Positions 59,301 through 64,000 are shown, numbered from the stretch's first letter. The stretch: DNA of 64,000 nt from Talpa occidentalis (GCF_014898055.3 NW_023603184.1:107932615-107996614); one strand, 5' to 3'. Numbers and translations are program-made. Notes: generated by a model not told the origin, from the letters alone.

Positions 59301-62282
59301 TAAACTTCAGCTTTGATGTTTACTAGCTGCTTGATTTTCTACATCTAACTTCTACAAGCCACAGTTGCCCCATTTATAAAATGGGGACAATAGAAACTAA
59401 ACATAGAAGTGCAGATGAGTGCAAACTAGGAGTGGGAACCAGGATTGACTAGAATGTGCACCAGGGTTCTCTGTGGGGTGACGTGATGGAAATATACTAA
59501 AACTGAAGGGCATTGATGGTTATACAACTCTATAAATATACTAACCATCTTTGCACACTAAAATGGGTAAATTTTATACTATGTAATTATAGCTTAATAA
59601 ATCTGCTTTAAAAAAAAAAGCCAAAGTGAAAATGAGAACTAGATTAAATCATTGTGGTAGAGAGATTAAGTAGGATGAAGACTGAGAATACAGTATTTCA
59701 TTTGTCAACTGCCTGATAATAAGTAAGTAGCTTGTTAGAACATTTTCAATGGAATGAATTAGTTGTAAATGGCAGGATTAAAAGGAATTAACTAAACTGC
59801 CGTGGGATGAAGATTGAGGAGAATGAGAGTAGAAACAAGAAATGTTATTTTTCTTATCCCAAGAGTCCAGATGTGAAGGGAAGGAAAATCAGAGTGGTAA
59901 CCTTGTTGAAGGCAAGACTCTTTGGGCATAAGTATAGACCAAGGGAAGGAGGCAATGAAATGAGCAATTTGGAAAATCAGAGGATGACTCTTCTGAAGGA
60001 TGGAAGGACATACTATAGAAAGGTACTGATGACCAATTACTGTGGGTGGGTGGAGACTTCACTTTATGGCTACAGTGGAGGATGGGTGAATATGTCAATG
60101 GGATTGGAAGTTGAAGAAAGTCAAGGCAGTTAGTTCAAAGGCCTCATTTTTTCCCAGTAAGGGCATCAGCTGAGAGTTAGGGATGGAAACTAGGGTAAGA
60201 TGTTTGAGAATCACTACTGAATGGGTGCCAACTAGGGAGCATATGGGGGACCCAGCTGAGGCAGAGACCCATATATTTGTAACAGCGCCAATCAGCACAA
60301 TTGTTATGATTTTCCACAGGAGCGTCTGGAAGCTTGGAAAGAAAAGCTGAGTAAACAGAGTGTTGGATTTATCTGCTATTGGGAATTGGCAGCGTTCCTC
60401 AGGATGGAAGGTAGGGAATTGAGAGCACAGTGAACGGAATGGAAATGAGAGCACATGTTGGTGAGGAAGGAAGGAAAGCCTGAGGGAGGAAGGGAGTGGC
60501 AGCCAGACAGGTCTGCCAAGGTTAGGTCAGAAAGCTCTGCCAGGTAGGAAAATAGATTCAGTGAGAGCAGGGAAGATGCAAGGACATAGGGTTCTTCTGA
60601 GAAAGTTGTTTGCAAAGCTAAGTTTCCAGTCCTAAGAGAGGTTCCTGGTCCCAGCATAGGTCATGGAAGTAGATGCTTAAATAGAAGCCAAGGTACAATT
60701 TTTGGCAAAGGAGAGGCTGAAAGCAAACACTTCTTTGTATGTTCTCCACTGCTTCAAGTTCTGAATTCAAATATTCATCAACAGGTTAATCCTGTCTTTT
60801 GTGGGCCTCCCCGGTGGCGCAGCGGTTGAGCGCTGGGTTGCGAAGCTGCCTGCAGCCTCCACGGCACCGGTTCGATCCCTGGCTGCTTCCCGGCCACAGG
60901 AGGAGGGTCCCACATGGCGCGCAGACCTCTCCTGCCGCCCGCTGCTCCCCTCAGCAGTGTGCTTCGGTCCTTCTGCCTGCTCTGCTCCCTACTCTGGCTC
61001 TGGTGAATTCTCTCACCCTCCCGCGTTTCTGACTGTACCCAGTGCATGTATAAACAAAAACAAACAAACAAATAAAAATAAATAAAAAAACATGCCTCTA
61101 TTTAGAAAAAAAAAAAAAAATCCTGTCTTTTGTAATACCTCTGTGAAACCATGAGAGACCCAAGCTGAGAAAAACTTAAAAAATTCAGAAAATAAAAAGC
61201 TGAGTAAAGATCTGGAAGAGGAGGCAGTGGTTATTTGAGACCTCCAGGGACCGGGCATGGATTTCTGCCAGAGGGGTGAGAATTCAGAGTATTTTGAGAG
61301 CAGACGGAAGAAACGTGTACGCCAGATGGTGGTGGCGGGATAGGGCAGGAGTGTTGAAGGGCAGGGGTGAGAGGATGGAAATTAAGCATGCTACCAAACT
61401 TTGGCTGGGTTTACCCCTCAGTGAGCCTTGCTGGCTCTGCCTCCCACTGGATCAGCGCCCCTCCTGAAAGGAGAGTGACCAATGTCCAGCTGGGTGCATG
61501 GGACCTGAGTTTACAGAGTAGCACTGTTCTAGACTAATGTCAGCATCAAGAAACTGTGACCTTTGTGAGATGACATTCTAGCCTACTAGAGGCAATTTTA
61601 CAGATTATCTGATAGTAGAACCCTGTCAAAATAATTCCTCAATCAATGCTTTCAGAGGTAACCTACTGAAAATCATCAAATAAGACAGATCTGAGACTGC
61701 ACCCAAAAGCCCATAATTTCCAGCTCTGTGTATTTTAAATGAATCACACTAATTGCCTAGGTATTTAAAGAGATCAATGGCTTAGAAGGTGGCTTATGTT
61801 TAAGCAATTTTGTTCTATGTTTAGGATATTAGAAATATTTGTAGGTCACAGTAAATGTTCCAACACAACCACTTTGCTTTTTTGTATATATGTTACATAT
61901 ACACACTTGTGTTATTTTTTATAAAACAACTTGCTCTTTGAGTCCTTGTAGAATAAAGGGGGCGATAAATGAGCGTGGGTGCTTGGGTGGAGACTATGGC
62001 ACTGACTACCCACCAGGGCTTACCCCCCCATAGAAAGCAGGACAGATACAGGCCACTTTACTGAAGAAAGTCAGCTCACAAGTATTGTACCTCCTCTGAT
62101 GACTTTAGAAATGCCATATACGTTTGCAGGAGTTGTGACCTGAAGTCTATGCTTTGGCCAAGTATGTTTAATTCTTCCCTTAGCCATCTAGCTTTAGAAG
62201 AAAGTGATGCCACTTCATCAGGTTCAAATTCATTTATCTCTGTCATGAGTTTTGCAGCTGCTTCTAATTCATGCGATGCCTC
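16308..62282 (-). CDS. CCDC141: CCDC141 (CAMDI), partial gene: 3' part, about 14-15 exons
   Basis: The minus-strand exons join in frame into a long spectrin-repeat-like coiled coil, then a Ser/Pro-rich linker, one I-set Ig domain and a hydrophobic C-terminus. I recognise this architecture as CCDC141. From the literature, the protein binds DISC1 and myosin II and acts in migration of cortical and GnRH neurons. Every internal junction has GT-AG ends, and codon phase agrees at all junctions except 22693/19656 (see the candidate microexon). Exon sizes: 192, 180, 180, 126, 189, 180, 150, 141, 192, 184, 113, 117, (34), 910 and 268 nt to the stop, about 1,051 codons in all. Upstream exons and the promoter lie outside the window. 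No frameshift or premature stop was seen, so the gene looks functional. Confidence 0.9.
16576..18746 (-). other. CCDC141 intron w14-w15
   Basis: Mostly unique sequence. It holds a short tandem duplication (period 19, 17461-17497), an unassigned GC-richer block at 17740-17870, (TTTA)n low complexity at 18090-18150 and a poly-A at 18462-18489. No further exon was found. Confidence 0.7.
18747..19656 (-). CDS. CCDC141: CCDC141 exon w14: disordered Ser/Pro linker and first half of the Ig domain
   Basis: This is a 910-nt exon open throughout. It begins [18 protein letters not shown], then has an acidic Ser/Pro-rich stretch ([27 protein letters not shown]) of about 200 residues predicted disordered. 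It ends with an I-set start: [19 protein letters not shown], then GYPEPTLTW. The donor CTGACATG followed by gtgggt is preferred because splicing to w15 restores the TWYKKG core of the Ig C strand; reading through instead gives [10 protein letters not shown] and a stop. The 5' end could also be 19662 (ttaag acceptor). Both ends are in phase 1. Confidence 0.87.
19985..20310 (-). repeat. Ancient L1M-like 3' sequence (antisense)
   Basis: attgtggtaaaatgtacatt, gttcagtggcattaagc, cttcttcccaaactc(c)n and tgaatttgacagcttcaggt follow the well-known old repeat also present at 48855-49210. A run of 14 C lies at 20197-20210. The family is from memory and not certain. Confidence 0.55.
20676..20709 (-). 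CDS. CCDC141: Candidate CCDC141 microexon w13 (34 nt)
   Basis: This is a search result rather than a recognised exon. The acceptor tttctattattcatattatag is a good branch/pyrimidine tract, and the donor is CAAGCGA followed by gtaggt. The 34 nt read [11 protein letters not shown] plus one base. They start in phase 0 and end in phase 1, exactly what is needed between w12 and w14. An overlapping, stronger-looking donor 4 nt downstream (GAGTAG then gtaata) would give 38 nt and break the frame. If no exon exists here, the real one lies elsewhere in 19657-22692. Confidence 0.4.
21185..21385 (+). repeat. MER20-like hAT-Charlie element
   Basis: agggtgattttgcaccctag, gggacatttggtaatttt, gagaggccaggaatgttg, gcagcacccacagcaggga and ttgatagtgttgagggt track MER20. 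This is the second copy in the window. Confidence 0.75.
22190..22245 (+). repeat. SINE 3'-end fragment
   Basis: catctctggcctgtacccca, then gttcttgtaagcataaaca and ctttt(a)n are the last 55 bp of the older SINE subfamily. No head or TSD was seen. Confidence 0.75.
22557..22622. repeat. (CTAT)n microsatellite
   Basis: About 16 uninterrupted tetranucleotide units, 70-130 bp upstream of w12's donor side on the plus map. Likely polymorphic. Confidence 0.95.
22693..22809 (-). CDS. CCDC141: CCDC141 exon w12, end of the coiled-coil region
   Basis: The acceptor is ctctttgtatag before CAG AGA GAT and the donor is GATAAG followed by gtaaag. The 117 nt encode 39 residues, phase 0-0, [18 protein letters not shown] to NNKMDK. 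The second half turns polar and basic ([13 protein letters not shown]), suggesting the coiled coil ends here. It ends in phase 0, whereas the next confident exon (w14) must start in phase 1, so at least one small exon is missing between them or an unusual splice is used. Confidence 0.83.
23845..24050 (+). repeat. MIR SINE
   Basis: attctagactgaccaattat, ctttgaacttcacctct, aataacatttgcctatctca and aatcactgaggtaatatata match the MIR sense order. Diverged. Confidence 0.65.
24530..25130 (+). repeat. L2-like LINE fragment
   Basis: A purine-rich pattern, ggaaggcattgggtctgaac, agcagtgatgagttt, aaggatagcctggctgga, resembles the L2 3' region. The family call is tentative. The SINE at 25131 inserted at its end. 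Confidence 0.45.
25131..25402 (+). mobile_element. tRNA-derived SINE
   Basis: Head agggcctcccctggtggcac, body through cctctcctgtctcgcccgct, tail gtaaatgaataaataaatc. A perfect 14-bp TSD, aaggtataaaacat, lies at 25117-25130 and 25403-25416. Confidence 0.92.
25925..26045 (-). repeat. MIR-like fragment
   Basis: Antisense MIR core: tctataaaatagattaggaa, actgaaactcggttag, taagtaattcactcc. Confidence 0.55.
26700..26812 (-). CDS. CCDC141: CCDC141 exon w11, coiled coil
   Basis: The acceptor is ctctcag before GT TTG GAA GAA and the donor is TTGAAG followed by gtaatt. The 113 nt run from phase 1 to phase 0 (2 + 111 nt). The translation [18 protein letters not shown] to [10 protein letters not shown] is an amphipathic helix. 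It fits exactly between w10 (ending phase 1) and w12 (starting phase 0). Confidence 0.88.
27170..27690 (+). repeat. Older L1 3' end with internal deletion
   Basis: tcttaaaatggattaaagac, then a jump to gtgctatttacaacagtaaa, aatggaatactactctgcta and a diverged 3' UTR. About 500 bp of the usual ORF2 region is missing between the first two blocks. Confidence 0.75.
27935..28110 (-). repeat. MIR SINE
   Basis: gctaagtactttacatgtat, tataaatgagaaaactgaga and aaacgcaggactatcagg match the antisense MIR order. Confidence 0.65.
28255..28390 (+). repeat. MLT1/MaLR-type LTR 3' piece
   Basis: gatttcaccttgatagggca, ggtaccagaactgagaaaat, taagtcacccagtatttcat and gcagcctttggaaactcata follow the end of mammalian MaLR LTRs. 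Confidence 0.6.
28445..28711 (-). mobile_element. tRNA-derived SINE, minus orientation
   Basis: T-run, then aagagctgagatacaggcca at the left, inverted head gccaccagggaggc at the right. Short TSD gtgggttt at 28438-28445 and 28713-28720. Older subfamily, like 6061-6334. Confidence 0.88.
28840..29000 (+). repeat. L1 3' UTR fragment (older L1)
   Basis: actggagctgaggatgaggg, gaatgaggcatgtgcacata and taattaggtaaatgtttagc parallel the ends at 2637-3107 and 42340-42475. Confidence 0.55.
29070..29200 (-). repeat. L2 3' end, antisense
   Basis: tcattcacccaattcattca, then atcaaatgtttgttaatcac and ttactatttaccattatgca fit the reverse of an L2 3' end. Confidence 0.5.
30174..30357 (-). CDS. CCDC141: CCDC141 exon w10, spectrin-like coiled coil with conserved W/Y core
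   Basis: A pyrimidine-rich acceptor (tctcattgtaatttag) precedes TGT CAC TTT. The 184 nt run from phase 0 to phase 1, and the donor TTATATG followed by gtaagg is near perfect. The translation [19 protein letters not shown] to [11 protein letters not shown] includes the FWYEDA helix start seen in spectrin repeats. The leftover G combines with GT of w11 to encode Gly, giving [11 protein letters not shown], so phase is confirmed independently of similarity. Confidence 0.9.
30576..31266 (-). mobile_element. Probable solo LTR of an endogenous retrovirus
   Basis: On the minus strand a GC-richer block starts TGAGACACAGGGCAAG and ends CCTGACA (TG...CA). A TATA-like agtatatattccc lies at about 30841-30853, and AATAAA (plus tttatt, about 30739) sits about 105 nt downstream, followed by a CT-rich U5. 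This U3-R-U5 order is typical of an LTR. No gag, pol or env and no second LTR were seen. No TSD was identified, so the ends are approximate. Confidence 0.6.
32100..32340 (+). repeat. Old L1/HAL1-like ORF2 remnant
   Basis: ggtatggagaaatcagaaac, ttggtccagaaactctactt and atcctaaagaaataatcatg resemble the 3' ORF2 region of ancient L1. Degenerate. Confidence 0.5.
32425..32616 (-). CDS. CCDC141: CCDC141 exon w9, spectrin-like coiled coil
   Basis: The acceptor is cttcttttgcacag before GCT TTG AAG and the donor is GAAGAG followed by gtatct. The 192 nt encode 64 residues, phase 0-0, [20 protein letters not shown] to HLQEMIEE. Two helices are separated by NYPNNK, and the second helix ([17 protein letters not shown]) has clear heptads. 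The junction to w10 reads [14 protein letters not shown]. Confidence 0.88.
32617..33410 (-). other. CCDC141 intron w8-w9
   Basis: Unique AT-rich DNA with a (GA)n tract at 33097-33136 and a CA-rich patch at 33350-33395. Confidence 0.75.
33097..33136. repeat. (GA)n microsatellite
   Basis: About 20 uninterrupted GA units. Confidence 0.95.
33411..33551 (-). CDS. CCDC141: CCDC141 exon w8, spectrin-like coiled coil
   Basis: The acceptor is ttatcgaactgcag before CTC AAA GAG (a modest pyrimidine tract) and the donor is GTCCAG followed by gtatca. The 141 nt encode 47 residues, phase 0-0, [19 protein letters not shown] to VDMSAEKVQ. It is very Lys-rich and helical. The frame is open for a further 15 codons upstream of the acceptor, but the join from w7 ([13 protein letters not shown]) supports the chosen boundary. 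The alternative acceptor position is not excluded. Confidence 0.83.
35280..35430 (+). repeat. Old L1M-like 3' end
   Basis: tgatgatggttgtacaacac, atgattaaaatggtaaatat and an A-rich end follow the same pattern as 59440-59610. Confidence 0.5.
37637..37905 (-). mobile_element. tRNA-derived SINE, minus orientation
   Basis: T14 then aagatttatttattcatata at the left, inverted head ccaccggggaggcccc at the right. Both box regions are present (ggggattgaaccgg is the inverted B box). No convincing TSD. Confidence 0.9.
38254..38298. repeat. (CA)n microsatellite
   Basis: About 22 uninterrupted CA units. Confidence 0.95.
38967..39231 (+). mobile_element. tRNA-derived SINE
   Basis: Head gggggcctccctggtggtac, B box ctggttcgatccc, tail cttgtataaataaaataaat. 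Possible short imperfect TSD (atcactttg / atctctttg). Confidence 0.9.
39640..39955 (+). repeat. L1-like 3' end
   Basis: caggatggtttcccttatga lines up with the last ORF2 codons of the young L1s. It is followed by a 3' UTR with accatagaccaaagattca, a G-rich tract and an A-rich end. Different from the young L1 UTR. Confidence 0.5.
40611..40710. repeat. Purine-rich (GGA/GAA)n tract
   Basis: About 100 bp of almost pure purine on the plus strand, gaggaggaggagggaaga and similar. Confidence 0.85.
41585..42480 (+). repeat. Older L1 3' end
   Basis: aaaaccaaacaacccaatca, gacacttctccaaaggagac, aatactactcagctatttta and a 3' UTR ending in aaataaagc. Many frameshifts. Its 3' UTR parallels 2637-3107 and 28840-29000. 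Confidence 0.85.
42956..43105 (-). CDS. CCDC141: CCDC141 exon w7, spectrin-like coiled coil
   Basis: A strong acceptor (tgtctctttcacttttag) precedes AAC TAC TCT. The 150 nt encode 50 residues, phase 0-0: [20 protein letters not shown] to TTRDEINE, with the donor AATGAG followed by gtgggg. If the donor is not used, the frame hits a stop 9 codons further on. It contains the helix [15 protein letters not shown]. It is GC-richer than its neighbours. It is followed by the longest intron in the window, 9.4 kb. Confidence 0.87.
43106..45080 (-). other. CCDC141 intron w6-w7
   Basis: Contains MIR (43925-44065) and (TTTA)n-rich low complexity (44690-44800). 44800-44960 may be an antisense L1-like end (unassigned). 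The rest is AT-rich unique DNA. Confidence 0.65.
43925..44065 (+). repeat. MIR SINE
   Basis: tctgagcctcagagtcttcg, ctgttaaatgagaattctga and atgatctcaaaggtac follow the MIR core. Confidence 0.6.
45081..45260 (-). CDS. CCDC141: CCDC141 exon w6, spectrin-like coiled coil
   Basis: The acceptor is ctaaattccag before CTG GGA TTT and the donor is CAATCT followed by gtaagc. The 180 nt encode 60 residues, phase 0-0, from [16 protein letters not shown] to [11 protein letters not shown]. It contains heptad runs around [16 protein letters not shown]. In-frame splicing to w7 gives [19 protein letters not shown] look-alike exon at 43474-43540 would break the frame and was rejected. Confidence 0.87.
45261..46213 (-). 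other. CCDC141 intron w5-w6
   Basis: Contains an L2-like end (45600-45665, antisense) and a truncated SINE (45992-46102). The rest looks unique. Confidence 0.7.
45992..46102 (-). mobile_element. 3'-truncated SINE with its own A-tail
   Basis: Only the head (minus gggcctcccctggtg) to gggtcccac remains, about 90 bp, followed directly by about 22 A. A perfect 15-bp TSD, tatagaaagcttctt, lies at 45977-45991 and 46103-46117. The usual body (cagacctctcct onward) is absent, so the inserted RNA itself lacked the 3' two-thirds. Confidence 0.9.
46214..46402 (-). CDS. CCDC141: CCDC141 exon w5, spectrin-like coiled coil
   Basis: The acceptor is cgtttaactttttag before CAA TTG AAT and the donor is GAAAAG followed by gtaagg. 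The 189 nt encode 63 residues, phase 0-0: [16 protein letters not shown] to IHFHQVKEK. It is strongly Lys/Glu/Gln-rich ([14 protein letters not shown]) with heptad hydrophobics. It joins w6 in frame as [15 protein letters not shown] small 3'-truncated SINE lies just downstream in the following intron, at about 46.0 kb. Confidence 0.88.
46403..48563 (-). other. CCDC141 intron w4-w5
   Basis: Largely unique. Contains a short (CA)n (47221-47238), a ctaaacctaaac-type run (47466-47490) and a SINE (48104-48367). Confidence 0.7.
48104..48367 (+). mobile_element. tRNA-derived SINE
   Basis: Head gggagcctccctggtggcgc, tail ctgtgtaaataaacaaatc. TSD aaacagtaattta at 48091-48103 and aaatagtaattta at 48368-48380 (one mismatch). 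Confidence 0.92.
48564..48689 (-). CDS. CCDC141: CCDC141 exon w4, spectrin-like coiled coil
   Basis: The acceptor is tgcttatttcag before ACT ACT CAC and the donor is TTCCAG followed by gtaagg. The 126 nt encode 42 residues, phase 0-0, starting [15 protein letters not shown] and ending [11 protein letters not shown]. The open frame continues past the donor, but the strong GT site and the clean join to w5 ([13 protein letters not shown]) define the exon. It is the shortest of the confidently called coiled-coil exons apart from w11 and w12. Confidence 0.88.
48690..49260 (-). other. CCDC141 intron w3-w4
   Basis: About 60% of it is an ancient L1M-like repeat (48855-49210). Confidence 0.75.
48855..49210 (-). 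repeat. Ancient L1M-like 3' sequence (antisense)
   Basis: attatggcaaaatatacata, catttttaagtgtacagttc, atccatctccagagattt and ttctttcactaaatacaa follow the same repeat as 19985-20310, here less diverged. Confidence 0.6.
49261..49440 (-). CDS. CCDC141: CCDC141 exon w3, spectrin-like coiled coil
   Basis: The acceptor is gaatttaacag before GCT AAA GAG and the donor is AGAAAG followed by gtaaga (near consensus). The 180 nt encode 60 residues, phase 0-0, beginning [18 protein letters not shown]. The residues IWVAWKLKA and [10 protein letters not shown] are typical Trp-containing core positions of spectrin helices. It reads into w4 as [15 protein letters not shown]. Confidence 0.88.
50964..51263 (-). 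mobile_element. tRNA-derived SINE, minus orientation
   Basis: Inverted T-rich tail with attgattgattg at left, inverted head gccaccagggaggccc at right. TSD agcagtcttg / agcattcttg at 50954-50963 and 51264-51273. It carries a short duplication of the tail segment gctgggtacag-type. Confidence 0.9.
52260..53220 (+). repeat. Older L1 3' end
   Basis: atacacccaacaaagggttt, gacagttctccaaagaagat, cactgttggtgggaatgtag, tgcaacaacatggatggaac and a diverged 3' UTR to an A-rich end. No open frame. Confidence 0.85.
53235..53595 (+). mobile_element. Young L1 3' end with 5' inversion
   Basis: TSD tatcaaaaacaacaaagcc at the 5' side (ends 53234) and tatcaaaacaacaaagcc at the 3' side (starts about 53596). 53235-53275 is L1 in reverse orientation (aatatttcattgtgtgcatg, tgtaccacatcttgatcca), joined to sense L1 starting gcagcaacatggatggagct. 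About 35 bp of the consensus is missing at the switch. It inserted into the tail of the older L1. Confidence 0.88.
54071..54116. repeat. Purine-rich (GA)n/(GGGA)n tract
   Basis: agagagagaaaagggggagg and similar, about 45 bp. Confidence 0.85.
54937..54985. repeat. Imperfect palindrome / hairpin-forming sequence
   Basis: An 18-bp perfect stem (arms 54937-54954 and 54968-54985) surrounds a 13-nt loop. A second, inner inverted repeat (taataagatga / tcatcttatta, 54961-54984) shares the right arm. Confidence 0.9.
55188..55739 (+). mobile_element. SINE (plus) carrying a second SINE (minus) in its tail
   Basis: Outer SINE: head gggcctccctggtggcacag, TSD aaagcactagtata ending at 55187, and aaagcactagcata at 55740-55753. 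Its tail, tgaattaataaat, is duplicated at about 55435-55447 and 55714-55726 around the inner SINE. Confidence 0.88.
55448..55713 (-). mobile_element. Inner SINE of the nested pair, minus orientation
   Basis: Left end aaaagatttattcatttatt (inverted tail), right end gccacgggggaggccc (inverted head). It has a small deletion between gctgcgggc and cagcgctc. Together with the outer copy it forms a tail-to-tail inverted repeat. Confidence 0.9.
56725..56904 (-). CDS. CCDC141: CCDC141 exon w2, spectrin-like coiled coil
   Basis: A strong pyrimidine-rich acceptor (attctcctttttag) is followed by 180 nt encoding 60 residues, phase 0-0, from [15 protein letters not shown] to NFLNLINM. The donor is AACATG followed by gtgaga, a usable but weaker site. 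It contains the basic-acidic loop [13 protein letters not shown] between two helices, a normal inter-helix position in a spectrin repeat. The frame is continuous with w1 and w3. Confidence 0.85.
58294..58351 (+). repeat. 29-bp tandem duplication
   Basis: gtgctaagaaagaggataga occurs twice at a period of 29 bp, two copies, almost identical. Confidence 0.9.
58392..58446. promoter_or_regulatory. Pair of AP-1-like motifs
   Basis: tgactca at 58392-58398 and the palindromic atgactcagtcat at 58434-58446. Motif match only. Confidence 0.35.
58639..58927 (-). mobile_element. tRNA-derived SINE, minus orientation
   Basis: T-rich tail at the left (tttaagatttatttatttat), inverted head at the right (accactggggaggccc). 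A perfect 15-bp TSD, tgcactagattattt, lies at 58624-58638 and 58928-58942. Confidence 0.92.
59320..59420 (+). repeat. MIR SINE
   Basis: tactagctgcttgattttct, cacagttgccccatttat and aaaatggggacaatagaaa match the MIR core. Confidence 0.7.
59440..59610 (+). repeat. Old L1M-like 3' end
   Basis: accagggttctctgtggggt, gatggttatacaactctata, taaaatgggtaaattttata and ataaatctgctttaaaaaaa follow a common ancient L1 terminus. Confidence 0.6.
60803..61118 (+). mobile_element. Young tRNA-derived SINE, subfamily with captured 3' tail
   Basis: Head gggcctccccggtggcgcag, B box accggttcgatccc, tail aaacaaacaaataaa then catgcctctatttagaaaa and A-run. A perfect 15-bp TSD, aatcctgtcttttgt, lies at 60788-60802 and 61119-61133. 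Confidence 0.93.
62091..62282 (-). CDS. CCDC141: CCDC141 exon w1 (5'-most in window), spectrin-like coiled coil
   Basis: The acceptor is tttcatag before GAG GCA TCG and the donor is GAGGAG followed by gtacaa. The 192 nt encode 64 residues in phase 0 at both ends. The translation starts [13 protein letters not shown] and ends FLKSSEE. It is rich in E, K, L and A with heptad-like spacing, and it has a Trp in [11 protein letters not shown] typical of a spectrin helix. It reads directly into w2 as [13 protein letters not shown]. The exon before it lies upstream of 64000 or was not recognised in 62283-64000. Confidence 0.85.
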
Positions 62283-64000
62283 CTATGAAAGCAAAGCACA
62301 GGGGGTCAGAAGCAGACAGGGGAATCATGAACATTCACATTTCATTACCTTCTGTACATCCATCTATTACGATTATTAATTGAACTTGTACTAAGGTTCT
62401 CCTCAATAAAAGGCACAACTCTCAAAAAAAGACATCTTCAAATGAAAATCATCTCTAACTATATTTTCACTCTTTCAGCTACACTTCTTATAAAGGGAAT
62501 TCTATTTTCTGTGTCGCAAACAGGAGAAAGGTTGTTTTGTATGAGAGGTGGTAAAATGGCAGAAATTGTTTAAAATAATTTAAATGTGATAATTATACAT
62601 GAGAATTGCTTTATGAAATTTAAATTTTAGCAAATTTTTGAAGGAATTTTGTTATATAAGAGATGGTGAGTTTATAAAAATTGTTCACTCGTTTTCTAAT
62701 TTACAAAGAAATGACATATCAATTATAGTCTTATTTACATCTATATCTAGAGGGGTTTTTAATAAGTATCAGAGACATGATACACAGGAGGTCTAAATAC
62801 CCTAACAAGTCAGTGAACTGGGTTCACTTAAGGTTGTGCTCCTATGTTCTTTCTTTGACTGCAATTTCAGGCACGTGAAATCTAACCACTGATTAAATGA
62901 ATGACTGGGTATTATAGGCATTAATTTACAATTGCCATAGAAAGAGCTATGCAAAATTTAATATAGGACCGAGGTAGGAAATCAAGCAAAAACAAAAGAC
63001 AAAAGCTTCACTTTCATTTGCAGCAAGGGGAGATTTCCCTGCTTGTATTTAATATGCTTCCCAGGTACTTCATTGAATGAAGGCAATTTTAATTTACAAG
63101 TGCTGTTTCTAGATAGCACTCTGGGAAGAAGGGAGCAGTGGAGTTGCTCCCATTTTTTAAGTTTTCAAATAAATTTATAAAATAAATCCCACTTCAAATG
63201 TTAAAAAGAAATTGAGTTCATACATGTTTTATTTTCAACATTTAAAATATTGAATAAAAACATCCCATTTAAAATTGGTTCATCTGTCAGTTTAAGGTGG
63301 GGATACTCTGTGAAGAAGGCTCTCTGCTTGAATTGATAGGGAATTAATGGCATAATAAGGCCACTGATTTGGGCAAGAGAAGGTACTTGATTCATCTACT
63401 GGGTTGGGCATGCACTTCAGTGAAGGTTTGGAGATGTTAATGGGAATGTTTAAAAATGGGCCTCCCCTGGCGGCTCAACGGTTGAGCGCTGGGCTGTGAA
63501 GCTGCCCACAGCCTCTGCAGCGCCAGTTCGATCCCCGGCCAACGGCGAGGGTCCCACATGGTGTGACAGACCTCTCCTGTCGCGCGCACAGCTCTCCTCA
63601 GCAGTGTATTCTGTTGGTCTGCCTGTTCTGTTCCCCACTCTGGCTCTGGTGAATTCTTTCACCACCCCACAGTTCTGACTGGACCCAGTGCTTGTATAAA
63701 TAAATAAATCTTTAAAAAAAACAAAAACAAAAACCAAAAAACTAAGCCCCATGTGAAATGGGTAACAGGGTGTTAGAGCAGGTGCCAGGGAGAAGAGGGG
63801 CATTTTCTGCCTCTGAATTTGGAATGTGCAAACAATAGGTTTTTGTTTTTGTTTTTTCTTCTGGAATCTCACATTAATGTATATTGCTTCTGGCAATTTT
63901 CTTTTGTAATTTACTCTAACAGAAAATCACAAATAGTCTTAGAGAAGCATTCTTCCTGCCTCCTCTGGCACCCCACAAAGGAAAAGGGGTCCAAATGAGT
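62283..64000 (-). other. CCDC141 intron upstream of w1
   Basis: Unique AT-rich DNA with one SINE (63458-63722). No exon of matching phase was recognised. Confidence 0.6.
63458..63722 (+). mobile_element. tRNA-derived SINE
   Basis: Head gggcctcccctggcggctca, B box cagttcgatccc, tail gcttgtataaataaataaat then A-rich with C interruptions. TSD not clear. Confidence 0.88.

Larger units (their letters stand above)
56905..62090 (-). other. CCDC141 intron w1-w2
   Basis: Holds an L2-like patch with a 29-bp tandem duplication (58150-58360), twin AP-1 motifs (58392-58445), a SINE (58639-58927), MIR (59320-59420), an old L1 end (59440-59610), a SINE (60803-61118). 59620-60790 is purine-rich and unassigned. 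Confidence 0.65.

Noticed and set aside
59807..60133. 108-aa plus-strand open frame
   Set aside because: No recognisable domain, no splice context, and purine-rich intronic DNA explains the open frame.

Overview
This window is nuclear DNA of a placental mammal. It is AT-rich, sparse in coding sequence and full of SINE and LINE copies. A young tRNA-derived SINE of about 260-320 bp recurs at about 18 places with clear target-site duplications (TSDs), and L1 3' ends that still match each other closely sit beside much older L1, L2, MIR, MER20, MER5A and MLT1-type remnants. The MIR and L2 layer fits any mammal. The SINE is not primate, rodent, pig or camelid as far as I know those families. A laurasiatherian, possibly a rhinolophoid bat, is a guess.

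The only protein-coding gene I can support is CCDC141 (also called CAMDI) on the minus strand. Fourteen exons, plus one candidate 34-nt microexon, run from 62282 down to a TAA stop at 16308. They encode roughly 1,050 residues: about twelve exons of spectrin-like coiled coil, one 910-nt exon with a Ser/Pro-rich acidic linker and the start of an I-set immunoglobulin domain, and a last exon that completes the Ig domain and ends in a hydrophobic C-terminal segment. The 5' exons and the promoter lie beyond 64000. Reading frame carries through every junction except one, between the 22.7-kb and 19.6-kb exons. The candidate microexon at 20676-20709 repairs that junction. In other mammals CCDC141 lies next to TTN, so 1-16 kb is probably the CCDC141-TTN intergenic interval; no TTN exon was seen.

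Layout: 1-16.3 kb is the 3' flank and holds three tandem SINEs, an L1 with both a 5' inversion and a 3' transduction, a perfect 34-bp palindrome, and a dimeric SINE. From 16.3 to 62.3 kb are the CCDC141 exons and introns, with a probable solo LTR at 30.6-31.3 kb, a nested SINE pair at 55.2-55.7 kb and a second inverted L1 at 53.2-53.6 kb. From 62.3 to 64 kb is the next upstream intron.

No CRISPR array, operon, prophage or other prokaryotic system is present. The unusual content is retrotransposon biology: inverted and transducing L1 insertions, a SINE subfamily sharing a captured 3' tail, a 3'-truncated SINE, a SINE dimer, and SINE-in-SINE nesting. On the gene side the points of interest are the cysteine-free Ig domain, the hydrophobic C-terminus and the possible microexon.
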